Source: Gossypium raimondii (lineage: Eukaryota; Streptophyta; Magnoliopsida; Malvales; Malvaceae). From it: 64,000 nt of DNA. Below, one piece after another: positions 24,234-35,682 of the stretch. The position numbers and the translations under genes were made by a program. Within the stretch, counting starts at the first letter, position 1. Each line of letters starts with the position of its first letter. Location of the stretch: NCBI RefSeq assembly GCF_025698545.1, contig NC_068571.1:30661733-30725732 (forward strand), read 5' to 3'. A model generated the notes under the pieces. It saw only the letters and a list, made by a program, of their open reading frames with translations, did no database searches and was not told the DNA's origin.

Positions 24234-24650
24234 TCAAGTAACACATAAAAAGAACATTTTACCGCTTCCTCGGATCCGAGGATCAAAATTCAAACTTATT
24301 AAAAGTTTTATACGAGGACTACTTACTGAAATTCGATTAAAGAAAAAAAAAAGTTGTCCATCGACGTTTATCTCATCGAAAGGAACTTTTATCTCACCGG
24401 AATCCCCAACTTTCTTGTACCCATCCGGCTTAGGAGGTGTAAAATAGTCGACAAAGGCACCAACAATGGACCGGGCGACAAATGTGACTGGATTTCGGCC
24501 TGAACCGGATTTCTGAGAGGAAGATGGTACAGAGTAAGAAGAGATTAGAGAGTAAGGAAATTGATCCAGCGTTGACCTTACGCCAAAGTTAGGGTTCCAG
24601 CTTGTAGAGCTGCAGCTGGAGCTGGTCATCACGAGAGAGAAACCGATCAA
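24234..24650 (-). pseudogene. Single-exon fragment resembling a plastid-targeted protein
   Basis: A 138-codon frame whose first 60 or so residues are Ser/Thr-rich with few acids (TSSSCSSTSWNPNFG..., FVARSIVGAFVDYF), as in a chloroplast transit peptide. It then has a soluble stretch with PPKPDGYKKVGDSGEIKVPF. GC content is higher than in its flanks. A perfect donor (A|GTAAGT on the minus strand, exon end at 24327) follows NRIS, suggesting a first exon, but no downstream exon was found before the MITE. Upstream it abuts the direct repeat at 24655 within a few bases of the Met. I do not recognise the protein family. It may be a captured or truncated gene fragment, or a real short gene; only the frame and leader-like composition are seen. 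Confidence 0.35.
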
Positions 24651-24654
24651 ATAA

Positions 24655-25070
24655 ATTAAAATTAATATAATATATTTAAAAATTAATTTTCAAGTCGAAC
24701 AATTGGCCCAATGGGTAATTGAACTTGAAAATTAGATTTGAGATTGTAAATTGGGCTCAGGAGCCCAAAATCGAGACTAATACCCTAAAACTAGTTGAAT
24801 CGGGCCCGATATGTGAAACCGGGCCGACAGTCCAACCGGTGGCTAGGCTGGATTGGTCAAGTCGTCATTGACTTCAACCGAACCGACAGCAACCGAACCA
24901 ACTCGGGGTGCCGTAAAGGTGTCGCACTTGCATCACCGTATACGGCGGTGTCAACGACTACGACGATAGTATCCCAGTTGCCGGCGACGGTTGGTCGTCG
25001 GTGGTTGAGGAGTGAAAGAGTTACACTCCTATTGAGACTCTATCAGAGAATTTGATTTCAGATTAATTAT
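24655..25070 (+). repeat. Direct repeat, copy B
   Basis: Second copy of the 22480-22905 sequence. Copy B continues into TAATTATTCTAAAAATAATA and an AT-rich tract that resumes at 29314 beyond the inserted Copia-like element, so B belongs to the LTR-like sequence ending at 29785. Confidence 0.7.
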
Positions 25071-25226
25071 TCTAAAAATAATATTATTTTAATATTAAAT
25101 TAAATTAAATATTTATCTTAATAGTATTTTATTAATTTAATATTTATCTTGTAGATAAATGTTCAATTATTTTAATAAGATTTCATATTAAATTTAATAT
25201 AATATTGTCTTGCTAAATATTATATT

Positions 25227-25400
25227 TGTTATGAATATCTTATTAATTGGATGTCTACTTCTTTTATACTTCTCACGCCTATAAACAGAGACTCTGATAA
25301 AGCATTGTAATCATCCATTTGATTAATAAAGTACATTCTCTATTACTTTCATATATTTTTTTTGTTCTTTATTCTCCCCATCTCTCTTTATTTTATAACA
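25227..25400 (+). repeat. 5' LTR of the Copia-like element
   Basis: 174 bp. It contains the TATAAACAGAGACTC promoter-like stretch and AAAGCATTGTAATCATC, both conserved in the 3' LTR. It lacks the internal 90-bp segments present in the 3' LTR. Confidence 0.85.
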
Positions 25401-28400
25401 CGTTATCAACACGATGATTCTCTATTTTTTTCAAAATCTTTCAAAGTCTCCCCACAAATCAAATTCCTTTTCACCTTAAACTTTCTCCCTTACAACTTCA
25501 TCTTCAGGATGTTGAAAGATTCAATCTCAGAATGGATTGTGATTCTTATTCCCGATCTTTGATTTATAATTGTACAAGCATGGGTAAAGAATAAATTTGT
25601 CAAGATGATGACGATGATGTTTAAGATCTTCAGGTACATTTTACTATATTTTATTTATTATATCATGTTTATTATAATTGGAGACTAATCATGACAACAT
25701 GAATAGATAGATTCTAATTTGAAATCCACGCATGTTTGCGATGGTGATTATAAAATAAAGAATCAATGGAGGTGTTTAGAAGTCTATCCTACTAGATTTA
25801 TTACATTCCTTGAAGTGAATGCACATATAAATAAAATAAAAGATGTAATCATGGACCATTAAAAGTGAGAATATAATATTAAATAAGAGAACAATGAGAG
25901 TTCTCAAGATAACTCTTCAAAGGGTAAAGATAACTTATGTTATCAATGTGGTATGAAATATTATTGGCCACATGTAGCATATGTCTAAATATTTTGTTTC
26001 ATTAATATTCGTGAGGCATTATAGATAGAAAGTATTTATCTTATTTGGTACTAAAACAAACAAATATTATTTCAATATTTGATAGTAAAAATTAATCGAA
26101 AGTTCTAGAAGAGATAATATATTAATATCTTGTAATGATTAATCCATTGGTTTTAAAAGATATTTATAATGGAACTCATATTAAGATTGTGAATGAAGAA
26201 AATATTATATTTCATATGAATAAAAAAGGGATTGGGTTAATCTTTATGATATTCTTTTGTCATCATCCTATTAAAGGGTTGGAAGCAAAATATTTAACGT
26301 GAAAGATCTACTTATGAGAAATAGAATATGATAATTCTATCTAAAGCTTAATATGGTTGGATGCACCTAAAGTTGCAAGTTTTTTAAAAAAACTGTGAGT
26401 ATAACTATATAGTATTCAGAATAAGTTCTCAATTAAAATTACGTGGTAAAATATTACTGATGAGAACTTGGAAGAGAGAAAACTTATGTATGAAAAGTCA
26501 TTTGTTATGTACCTGTTGTACACATGGAAAATAAGATCCACTCTCAAAGTTTGTTATTAATAGATTTTTAGGCATTTGAAGATTTTGGCATATTCCCTTA
26601 AGCGAATACTGCATGTAATTATTTGGAAATTATATTTATTGACTTGGTGGCATTATAGACTTCACATTGATTTAGACATTTCCAGTAGTAAATGTCACAA
26701 TAGTACTTATATGTGGATACAAATGAAAAGGAATGATAATAAAATTATCAATTTGTTATAATTTAGTACAATTGAAACAAATGTTAAAGTAAACCAGAAG
26801 TTTACTAATACAAATGCGTTTACTACTTGGTGTGACCAGTTAGATCATCCTGGATCGTATATGATGCGAAAATTAATTAAGAATTCATATGGACATTCAT
26901 TAAAGAACCAGAAGATTCTTTAATTTAAAAGACTTCTCATATGTTACTTGTTCTCAATGAAAATTGATTATTAGAAACTCACTAGTTAAAGTTGAGATTT
27001 AATGTCTTATATTTTTGAAACGAATATGGGCCCATTCATCCACCATGTGGATGGTTTTGATATTATATGATTTTGGTAGATGTATCTTCAAAATAATCAC
27101 ATATGTGTTATCAGTTTGCAACCTGTCATTTGCAAGATTGCTTGTTTAAATAATTAATTTCAGATCATGAAATTAAGACAATTCATCTTGCTAATACTAA
27201 TAAGTTTATATCTCGTCTTTTATTGATTAAGTTTGAAAAACTTTTGTAAAAGTTTGCGCATAATGGTTTAGAGAAATTATTGATTAAACACCTCTGATTA
27301 ATGACTAAACCATTACTTATGAGAACTAAACTTTCTATTTCAACATGAGATTATGTTGATTTATGTGTTGTACGCATCAAGCCAATAAGTTATAATACTC
27401 CATATTACAATTGGTTTTTGATCAAGAGCTAAATATTTCTCATCTTTGATTTTTTGTATGTGTGTATATGTTCCAATTGCTCCACCACAATGCACAAAGA
27501 TGAGTGAATCCTCAAAGAAAGTTGGGAATATATATTAATTACAAATTTCTTTATATTATTAGATGTTTTGAATATATTCGAGATTCAATTATGACTTGAT
27601 TTGTGATTACAATTTTGATTCGATAGTTTTCCCGACATTAGAGGGAAAGAAATAATAACTTGTAATAAGTTAGGGGGAGAGTAATTTGAACTAGAAGTTC
27701 AATAAGGATAACTCATTACAAGTTAACTGTTAGATGTATTTACAAACTTAATGAGAATAACCAATTGTTATATACCATCTAATATTTTAATTTGAATCAA
27801 AGTCTCATTAGGACAATCAGTTAGAATAAATAATAGATTGATCTGTTCCAAAGTTAAAAATTCTTCTAAATGGTCATATAGTCGAGGCAGGTGCTCCAGA
27901 AGAGACCCAAGACATAACTAATAAGTAAAAATTCAGAAGAGATACAGGTACCTGAAACTGAATTTTAAAATAATGAAAATAAGAGATCTCGATAAGTTAT
28001 GTCAATTCGAGAAAATGTGGAACCGAATAATAAAAATGGTCGACAATGATTTTGCATGTAATATTATATTGAAATAATGAAATAAAAGGAAAATCTTGAA
28101 TAAATCTATTGAGAAATATAGGTATGGAATAAATTGATCAAAATAGAAAGACGTAACTCAAGTACAATTAAATTCGTGAAGTTTTTTTTACTAGTAGTCA
28201 AAATATCTAAAGATATAAAGCCAGTGAGGGTGCAATTGAAGTAGTTTTGCAAAAGCGGAATAAAAATATGAAGTTTTTCGCTAAGTCCTGGCATTAATTA
28301 TGAAAAGATATAATATTCTTTCATGGTGGATGCAATAACCTTTAGATATATTATTAAATTGACAATTCATAAAAGATTTAACGTGTGTTTAATGGTTATT

Positions 28401-28989
28401 GTTACAACCTTTATGAATCACTATATAGTAAAGTTTATATTAAAATCCTTGAAGGATTTAGGATGCTAGAAGCATATTGAAATTCTAGAAAATTCTTCAT
28501 TTATATGAATTGAAATAATTTGACTTAGTGAATAGTAGTTGAAGGAGGATAATAAAATGATACAAAATATCTATTTGTGTTTTAATAAAAGAATCATGAT
28601 TAATTATGATTATTGTTGAATCTCTGAAGAGATCAAAACATATTTCCCCAAATTTCCCTCACTCATGACTTTTAAAAGAATGATAATATAAATGTTTAGC
28701 AATACATTCAAATAGTCATTTCAAAAACTAGTACTCAAGATTGAATACATAGAATATGAGAAAGTATGTGATGTTTTCATGAGGAGGAGTAAATACGCGT
28801 TGTACTCTTTTTCCCTTAACTGAGGTTTTGTCCCATTGGGTTTTCCTGGTAAGGGTTTTAATGAGGCAACATATTATGTGTATTATAGATTGTGTACTCT
28901 TTTTCCTTCATTAGGTTTTTATCCAACAGGATTTTCCTAATAAGGTTTTAAATAGGCATATTATCTACCAATGGACATCTAAGGGGGAG

Positions 28990-29313
28990 TGTTACGAATA
29001 TCTTATTAAGTGGATGTCAATCATGATGAAGATAAATTTTAATGTACTTTAAATTCTAGTAGTTATTAGAATTAGATCTTTACTTCTTTTATACTTATCA
29101 TGCCTATAAATAGTGATGAAGATAAAGTTTTAATGTACTTTAAATTCTAGTAGTTATTAGAATTAGATCTTTACTTCTTTTATACTTCTCATGCCTATAA
29201 ATAGAGACTCGATGAAGCATTGTAATCATCTCTTTGATTACTAAAGTACATTCTCTATTACTTTCATATTTTCTTTGTTCTTTATTCTCCTCATCTCTCT
29301 TTATTTTATAACA
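28990..29313 (+). repeat. 3' LTR of the Copia-like element, with internal duplication
   Basis: 324 bp. The extra length relative to the 5' LTR comes largely from two tandem copies (about 29023-29111 and 29112-29202) of a roughly 90-bp unit that begins GATGAAGATAAA and ends near GCCTATAAATAG. The two copies are almost identical, so the TATAAATAG box is doubled. Confidence 0.85.
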
Positions 29314-29785
29314 ATATTAATTTAATATTAAAGTGGTTAAGTTTAATCATAGTTGAACTCTCTAAACTCTCCCTATATAAAGAGAGTCTTGGGTCATTAT
29401 TTCACAAACACTTGAATACAAGAGAAAGTTGTAGAGAGAAAATTCTTTAAAGAGATTATTCTAGAAAATTTCTAGAGATATTTTCTTGATTTACAACTTG
29501 ACCTAAAAATTTAGAGAAATTGCAAAATTACCCCACTGGTAATTTTTGTGAAAATTTTTTTGATTCGAAGCAAACCCACACTAGGCAAATGTGAGCTTGA
29601 GGATAGTGGAGAAGACTACTCGATCGAAGCGCCCATCCTAGATGAATCAGAAAGGTACAATTTTGATTAAGAGTTTATTAATTTAGATATCACAACCAAT
29701 ATCTTATTTTAGAAAAAATTTTAAAACTCTAGTTTTTCCCTAAATTTATTTTCCGTTGTGTTTTTCAAACTCACTTTTTCCAACA
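29314..29785 (+). repeat. 3' end of the older Copia-type LTR split by the 25227 element
   Basis: Continues the tract interrupted at 25226. It has TCCCTATATAAAGAGAGTC at about 29370, then TTGAATACAAGAGAAAG, and ends TCACTTTTTCCAACA at 29785, the same terminal motif as the LTRs at 2751 and 14075. Its matching first LTR was not defined. Confidence 0.5.
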
Positions 29786-30439
29786 GATATGGCATCCAAT
29801 AAAGAATTGGAGGGCGCGGAGTTTAAATAATTTTTGTTTGGAATTACCAAGGGTGTGGTCACCCATGTTTCACTTGATTGTTAATGAATACTTGAGGGAG
29901 ATTAATCTAGATATTATTGATTTGGTTGAGACAAGAATTAGTTATTATAAAGTAGATTCAATAATTTAGAAATTGGGTTTTTGGAACTCGTATAACAAAT
30001 AAGGCCTAAAGATTTTCTAATGGTATTTAGGTTTGATGGAAAGACCCCATTTCTATGTATATCCTTCCTTTTAATCATGCCCAATTTATTTACTTTAAGG
30101 TTTCTAACTTTTTGTCCCCCCCCCCAAATTCTGACTATTGTGTATAGAAGCTCATAACTCACTAAAGGGACAATATTCTTGCATAATTTACACATAATGC
30201 TTGATTCTATACAAGAGTCATGGGTTTTGGCAAGTTACTCCAACTGTTTCTTGGATAGTAATGAAAAGAGGGGAGGGTTGACAAGGTATAAAGTGGGTGT
30301 GATCTATTTTGGGGTTTTATTTTTTTATAATGGATTGTAGAATATAGGTTCTATTGGGTCAAAATTCACATGGAAAAAGGGTTAATGTATCGAAAGTCTT
30401 AACAAAGTATTTTATAATGATCATTAGGATAAGGAATCT
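29786..30439 (+). pseudogene. LINE ORF2 endonuclease-domain fragment, 5' piece
   Basis: Conceptual frames with stops and shifts read like the apurinic endonuclease domain of a plant L1-type LINE: NWRARSLNNF, then DIIDLVETRIS, later SNEKRGGLTRYK and GSKFTWKKG. Reading resumes at 32992 after the solo LTR. The nuclease catalytic core cannot be traced in one frame. It includes a run of C at about 30117-30125. The 85-codon minus frame at 29938-30195 is a shadow of this. Confidence 0.65.
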
Positions 30440-32991
30440 TGTGATAGCCCGAAATAGGGCCTAATCGGAATAGTGGTTTCGTAACCACAAATCCGAAGTG
30501 AAATAGTTTAATTTTATAAATTTTTATTAGTTACTGATTGATTGAAATATTGTGTGAAAATATGGATAGGAAATTTTAATGCTTTAGTGCTTAATTGAAT
30601 TTTTAGGACTAAATTGAAAAAAATGCAAAGTGTGTCTAATTAGTGATTAAATGACTTAATTGAATTATTGCATGAAATTGGAAGTGTTTATGTGGCAATT
30701 AGACCATAAATTAGTGTTATGGACACAAAAGGGTATTTCTAGAAAATATCTAAGTAATGGGTCAAGGGCATTTTGTCCAAATTGAATAAAAGACAAAACA
30801 AAGATGAAAACAAGTGTTCATCTTCTTAAAATCAGACGTTTGCTGCCAAAAAAAATTCATGTCACCATAGCTAGGGTTCTTGAACTTCCTAAGCTCAATT
30901 GTAAGTGATTTCTTGCCCCGTTTTTAATTATTTTCGTATTTTTATGCTTATTGAAGCTTGAATTTCATGTTTCTACTATTTAATTTAAATGAAATTAAAG
31001 TTTGAAAATTTACCCATTCATGATATAATTGTAAATTGATTAGTGATGTTAGATAATGAATGTTTGAAGTGTTAATTACAAGTTTTACTAGATGAATTTT
31101 GATGAAAATGTTGAAAAGGGCTAAATTGTGAAAGATGGTAAAGTGTGCATAAAGTTGTGATTTTGTGAAATTGAGGGCTGTTATGAGCATGAAATATGAT
31201 TTAGTGAAGTTTGAAATTTAAAATTTAGTGAATTTTATTTTTACGAGCTTAGGGACAAAAGTGGAATTTTGAAAAGTTTCGGGAAAATGTAAATTTGCCA
31301 AAATGTTGTGTATGAATTGTATTTGAATGAAATGTTGATAAAATGTATTAAATTGTGTTAATATAGATCAAGAAAGAAGAAATAGTGGAAGTGATCGGGA
31401 AAAGAGAAAGTTATCGACTAAATTACAAAAAATAGTCGTTTTGCATCCGAGGTAAGTTATATGTAAATAATAGTTATATTTGTATAAATTGTGAATTATA
31501 TTTGATATGTGAATTAATATTGAATGTGGAAAGAAAATTGTTCATGAATTATTCAAGTAATAAAGTGTTAAGTGTAAATTCCGGTTGAACTTAGGAATAG
31601 AATTGGATACAAGTGACATGTCACTAGAGACCGATGTTACAGATGTTACAAGGTGTTACAGATGAGTCCCGGTCTGGGTGATCTAGCATGTGTTGCGGAC
31701 ACTGACGACTTGTGTGAGCAGGCCGTGGACATTTCCAGTGTTATTGATCGGTGGTAGCTTGGCTACATTTCGGTGGTAAGCCGGCTACATATCGCTGGTA
31801 GCTTTGGCTACATATCGATTGTGGCACTTATGTGCTAAATCTCTACGCATCCGTGTATATTCCAACTGCTCAACGGGATTAATAATGAATTAAAGTGAAT
31901 ATGAAATGTTAAGTGTGAAAATGTATATGCAAGTGAATTGGTAAGATTGTGCATGTGTAAGTGATTGAAATTGCTAAGAAATGTTTTGATTAGTTATATG
32001 TTAAAAGTGTTAATTATTAAATGAGTAATTATTGTTTACATGTAACTTACTAAGCTATTTATAGCTTACACATCTCTTTCTTTCCTTTGTTTTATAGTGA
32101 TTTGAACTTGATCGAATAGTGGACCGTCGGAGCTCAGTATCACACTATCATAGCCATCTCGGTATTATGTGCTTTTCAAAATGTTTGAACTATGGCATGT
32201 ATAGAGTCTTAATCATTTTGAGCATGTTCAAATGATATGGCTAAGATTAGCTATTGAAATGGTTAGTAAAGATTATGTTTCGGTATTATGTATGTGTAAA
32301 TGGTAACTAATTCAAAGAAGCAGTTTCTTTGACAGCAGCAGTGACGTGAATGTAAAATTCACCATAAATAGTAGAAATGGAATTAGAGAGTGAATTATAT
32401 ATGGAATTAAAGCTTATCAAGTCTATTTTTATATGAAAGAAACGATGTAGGAAAAGGAATTCTGTATTTTGAGATATTTGAATTTTAGTGAGACAGGGTC
32501 AGAATGGTTTTTGAAGTCCCCTGTTCTGACTTTAGAAAATCATTATAAATTGTACAGAAAGAATTATGGGTCATAATTTATATGTGTAGATTTCTTAGTG
32601 AGTCTATTTTCAAAAGAAAAAAACGATAACCTTATATGTATTCTGTACAAAGAGATAATTGATTTTTAGTGCCGAGAGGTCAGATCTGTCGAGCTGTGAA
32701 ACAGGGGATACTTTAATGAATAAACTGTACTAATTGGCCAAGTCAAAAATTCTGAAAATTTTATGGTAAGTAGTAATATGAGTCTAGTTTCAGGGAAAAT
32801 TTACGGATTTAAATTTTGAGTTCTGTAACTCGAGTTATAATTAAATTAGTGACAGTTATACAGGTAGACAGTTTTGCTGTGAACAGTGAATTTAATTTTA
32901 AAAGCAAATTTTTATGCTCCGAATTGGTAAGTTAAATTGGATGACATCTCGTACTCGATTCCGGCAACGGTCTCGGGTAAGGGGTGTTACA
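30440..32991 (+). mobile_element. Solo Gypsy LTR with target duplication AATCT
   Basis: 2552 bp, starting TGTGATAGCCCGAAATAGGG and ending GGTAAGGGGTGTTACA, flanked by perfect AATCT copies at 30435-30439 and 32992-32996. No internal region, primer site or second LTR adjoins it, so it is a solo LTR left by recombination. Landmarks include GGTTTCGTAACCAC near the start, three tandem modules with palindromic GTAGCTTGGCTAC-type cores at 31745-31825, and a GTGGACCGTCGGAG-like stretch at 32120. The 80-codon minus frame at 30948-31190 lies within it and is not a gene. Confidence 0.92.
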
Positions 32992-33255
32992 AATCTCCTT
33001 AGGTAGGAGGCAACATCTTCCCAAACTTAAGTTCGGTTACAGGTCAATTTTGATATCCTTGAGCAAAAAGGTGACATAAAGAGTTGAAAAACCTTTCAGG
33101 TTTATTACGAGTTGGTTGAATGATCTTACTTTCAACGACATGGTACAGGCTAATTGGAAGGAGCATGGGAATGTTATGAAAACTACTGATGAATTTATTA
33201 AAGCAAAATGATTTGGAACAAGGAGATTTTTGGCAATATCTATTTTTGAAAAAGC
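32992..33255 (+). pseudogene. LINE ORF2 fragment, 3' piece
   Basis: Continues the endonuclease reading after the solo LTR: RRQHLPKLKFGYR, then a poorly preserved EKPFRFITSWLND and VQANWKEHGN, typical of the linker after the LINE endonuclease. It ends abruptly near 33255 against a LINE ORF1 on the other strand. Confidence 0.6.
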
Positions 33256-33265
33256 AAAGTAATAT

Positions 33266-34176
33266 CTACTTTCCCGCCACCAAACGCCGATGTTTCTTAC
33301 CATCCATTGTTTGAAGAGGATCATTCTCCCGTTCCAAAATCAGATCCATAGGCCTAGACTCATTCGTGGCCCAATTTTCAACCCCATTGACCATATTCTG
33401 TTGATTAACAACTTCCGAGTTTAGCGCATCAATTCTAGGAACTAATGGAATATAATTTGGATTGGGATATAATCTCTCCAAATCATCCCTCCAAATCTGC
33501 CGCATATCCCTATCATCCTTACCATTACACCTATTATCTCCACTTTCCTTATCCAAAATTCTGCAAATTGATCCATCCGCCTTACGCAACCAGCAACCCG
33601 TCAGTGTGATTCTCCTTCTCGTCGTAGCACAAAGTGAAATATCCCAACCGAAGGTTATTTTCGACAGATCAATTCTGACACTAATCGGACAAAAACTCTC
33701 CCCATGGCCAAGTTTACCACAACTGAAACAAAACAAACTCAATTTTTCATATTGAAATCGTGCATAGAAAACACGATTATTTCCCATTAGGATCTTCTTT
33801 TTCCACTTTAGAGACAGACTCACATCCAACTTTACTTTGATTCGCATGTATTTTTGAAAACCAAACATTAGGATCAACGTATCATATTCGAGAAAGGTCT
33901 CTAAGAATTCCCAAATTGTTGATCCATTGCCTCCGTCATTAACCTTGGAGGCATGTCATGTACCTGTACCCAAAATTCGGTCGATAGTAACGAAACTAAC
34001 ATTGGATCTTCCTCCGGTTGAATCTTATACAATAAGAATAAATGGTTGTTAAAGAACCATGGAGTACCAGCCATCACCCTATTCATATCCACAATATGAA
34101 AAAATTGGAAAAGATACCTCTTCTCACCAAGGTTTGATATGAATATCCCCCCAAAGGGATGCCACAGGTCAGCCAT
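33266..34176 (-). pseudogene. LINE ORF1 (DUF4283/zinc-knuckle type), frameshifted
   Basis: Two overlapping minus frames. The first (34176-33901) encodes MADLWHPFGGIFISNLGEKR, GTPWFFNNHLFLL and EFWVQVHDMPPRLM. The second (33877-33266) encodes KYMRIKVKLDVSLSLKWKKK, then the zinc knuckle CFSCGKLGHGESFC (CX2CX4HX4C), FGWDISL and a polar tail. This is the nucleic-acid-binding ORF1 protein typical of plant L1-type LINEs. One frameshift near 33880-33900 separates the halves. In a normal LINE, ORF2 would follow on the same strand; here an ORF2 fragment faces it on the plus strand. Confidence 0.8.
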
Positions 34177-35019
34177 GGTATTTCACAAAGAAGGGAAATG
34201 AACCACACTGTCAGTCAAACAACACCCCACCATACAGAGTTTATACTCATTGTCCACCATCGGTGCCTATTCTTGAAATGCCTCTTCCTCCTTATCTATG
34301 AAATTCAAATTAGCCAATTCTTCTTCCATAGCACGTAGAAACAAATCTCCAAAAAAAAAACCAATCCCTATCACACTTCTCTAAAACCGTATCAAAAGAC
34401 AAACGAAAATCATGTCAAAAGATAGACCCTAACTACTAGACAAGTTTTTATTTAGCATTTGTTCATTCTTAGCTGATGGGTTATTGAGTTATTCTAAAAG
34501 ATTTTATTTTTGCACAAAAAATTTACTTCCAATTATTGAATATAATGTATGATGTTAAAATAAATTAGATAATTGATATAATTATGTGTAAAAAGTGTCC
34601 AAAAGTTTAGAATTGAATCCCGATACTTGGCATAGAAATTATCTATATAACTATATATAAAAAGAGTGCCCAAAAGCTTAGAATTATGATACTTGGCATG
34701 AAGATTATACATTTATCATTTATGGCCAGTTGGGTTGTGGGTCGGCTTTTGAAGAGAAGAAATTGGAGAAGGCTTGGGAAAGAAGGAAAAAGAAAAAAGC
34801 AGAAAGCTATAAAAGTCTCCATTATAAATTTTTTTTTTTTTACATTATAGGAATTTTATCAAATCTCACTTTTGGTTGATATATTATTTTTCAATTTAAA
34901 ATTTGAAATTTAATTTTATATTTTAATTTTTAACATAATTTGATTTTTATATTTTTATTATGTTATTAGGTAATCCAAATAATTAATATTGTTAATTATA
35001 AGATAATGGTAAAATTTAA
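34177..35019. other. Intergenic; LINE 5' edge and AT-rich DNA
   Basis: About 34177-34440 reads like LINE leader upstream of ORF1. At 34590-34700 a short imperfect direct duplication occurs (AAGTGTCCAAAAGTTTAGAATTG against GAGTGCCCAAAAGCTTAGAATT). Nothing else was recognised. Confidence 0.35.
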
Positions 35020-35360
35020 TTTCGATCCTCTACTATGCTCAAATTTGAATTTAGTCTTTATATTTTAATTTGACATAATTTAATCATCTATTTTTACAAT
35101 GGAATTAATTAGTCCAAGTAGTTAGCATCGTTAACCATCGCGATAAAAATAATGTCAATTTCTCTTAAAACGCCATTCTAACACACAAAAGAATATATTT
35201 CAGCATAATAAGTTGGAGCAAATATTTTTAAGAAAAAATTAAGCTTGCTATCTTAAAAGGAATAATTAAGGGTCAACTATGTTGACTAACTAAGAACTAA
35301 ATTATGTCAAATTAAAATATAGATACTAAAATTTAAATTTAAACGAGATGTTAACCATAA
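35020..35360. repeat. MITE-like inverted repeat upstream of ABIL1
   Basis: The left arm at about 35038-35090 contains ATTTTAATTTGACATAATTTA. The right arm reads, in reverse complement from about 35345, AAATTTAAATTTTAGTATC followed by the same ATTTTAATTTGACATAATTTA block. The centre is about 140 bp with GTTAGCATCGTTAACC. No coding content; it lies about 0.3 kb from the ABIL1 start. Confidence 0.5.
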
Positions 35361-35515
35361 TTAATCCAAAGATGATTTGTGATTTGATTTAAAAAAATAA
35401 GTAAGTAAATAAAATGTGAATCAATTGTAATATTTAAATTAAAATGGTAATATTTGTATTCTTTTTAAATACGCCAAAGAAAATAAAAAATGGAAAATGA
35501 CACAAATCAAGTAAG

Positions 35516-35523
35516 TATATATA
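35516..35523 (+). promoter_or_regulatory. Candidate TATA box for ABIL1
   Basis: TATATATA about 165 bp upstream of the ABIL1 ATG. It is the only strong TATA motif in the near upstream region. Position is plausible but the transcription start is unknown. Confidence 0.35.
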
Positions 35524-35682
35524 CATAGAATAGAATGTATGACATATAATTTGAAATTTTCATCAAACAAGTAAGATATTAATTTGGGTAAGTGTTGTAT
35601 TTCCCAAAGCTCACACCATAATTGGCGTTTGTTTCTAAAATATTCACGATTATTACACCACTTCTCCGCATCCATCCTCGCC

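Larger units (their letters stand above)
25227..29313 (+). mobile_element. Complete but degenerate Copia-like LTR retrotransposon
   Basis: 4087 bp with two LTRs (25227-25400 and 28990-29313) starting TGTTA(T/C)GAATATCTTATTAA and ending TTTATTTTATAACA. It is flanked by the perfect 5-bp duplication ATATT (25222-25226 and 29314-29318). A primer-binding-like CGTTATCAACACG follows the left LTR and the polypurine tract AAGGGGGAG (28981-28989) precedes the right one, giving plus orientation. Decayed coding traces follow the Copia order. A GAG-pre-integrase-like WCDQLDHPGS is at about 26830. Integrase-like traces (GPIHPPCG, then a DVSSK-like stretch) are near 27020-27080. No intact frame is present, so the element is non-autonomous now. 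It was inserted into an older LTR-like repeat. Confidence 0.85.

Noticed and set aside
33462..33755. 97-codon plus frame
   Set aside because: Shadow of the LINE ORF1 zinc-knuckle frame on the opposite strand.
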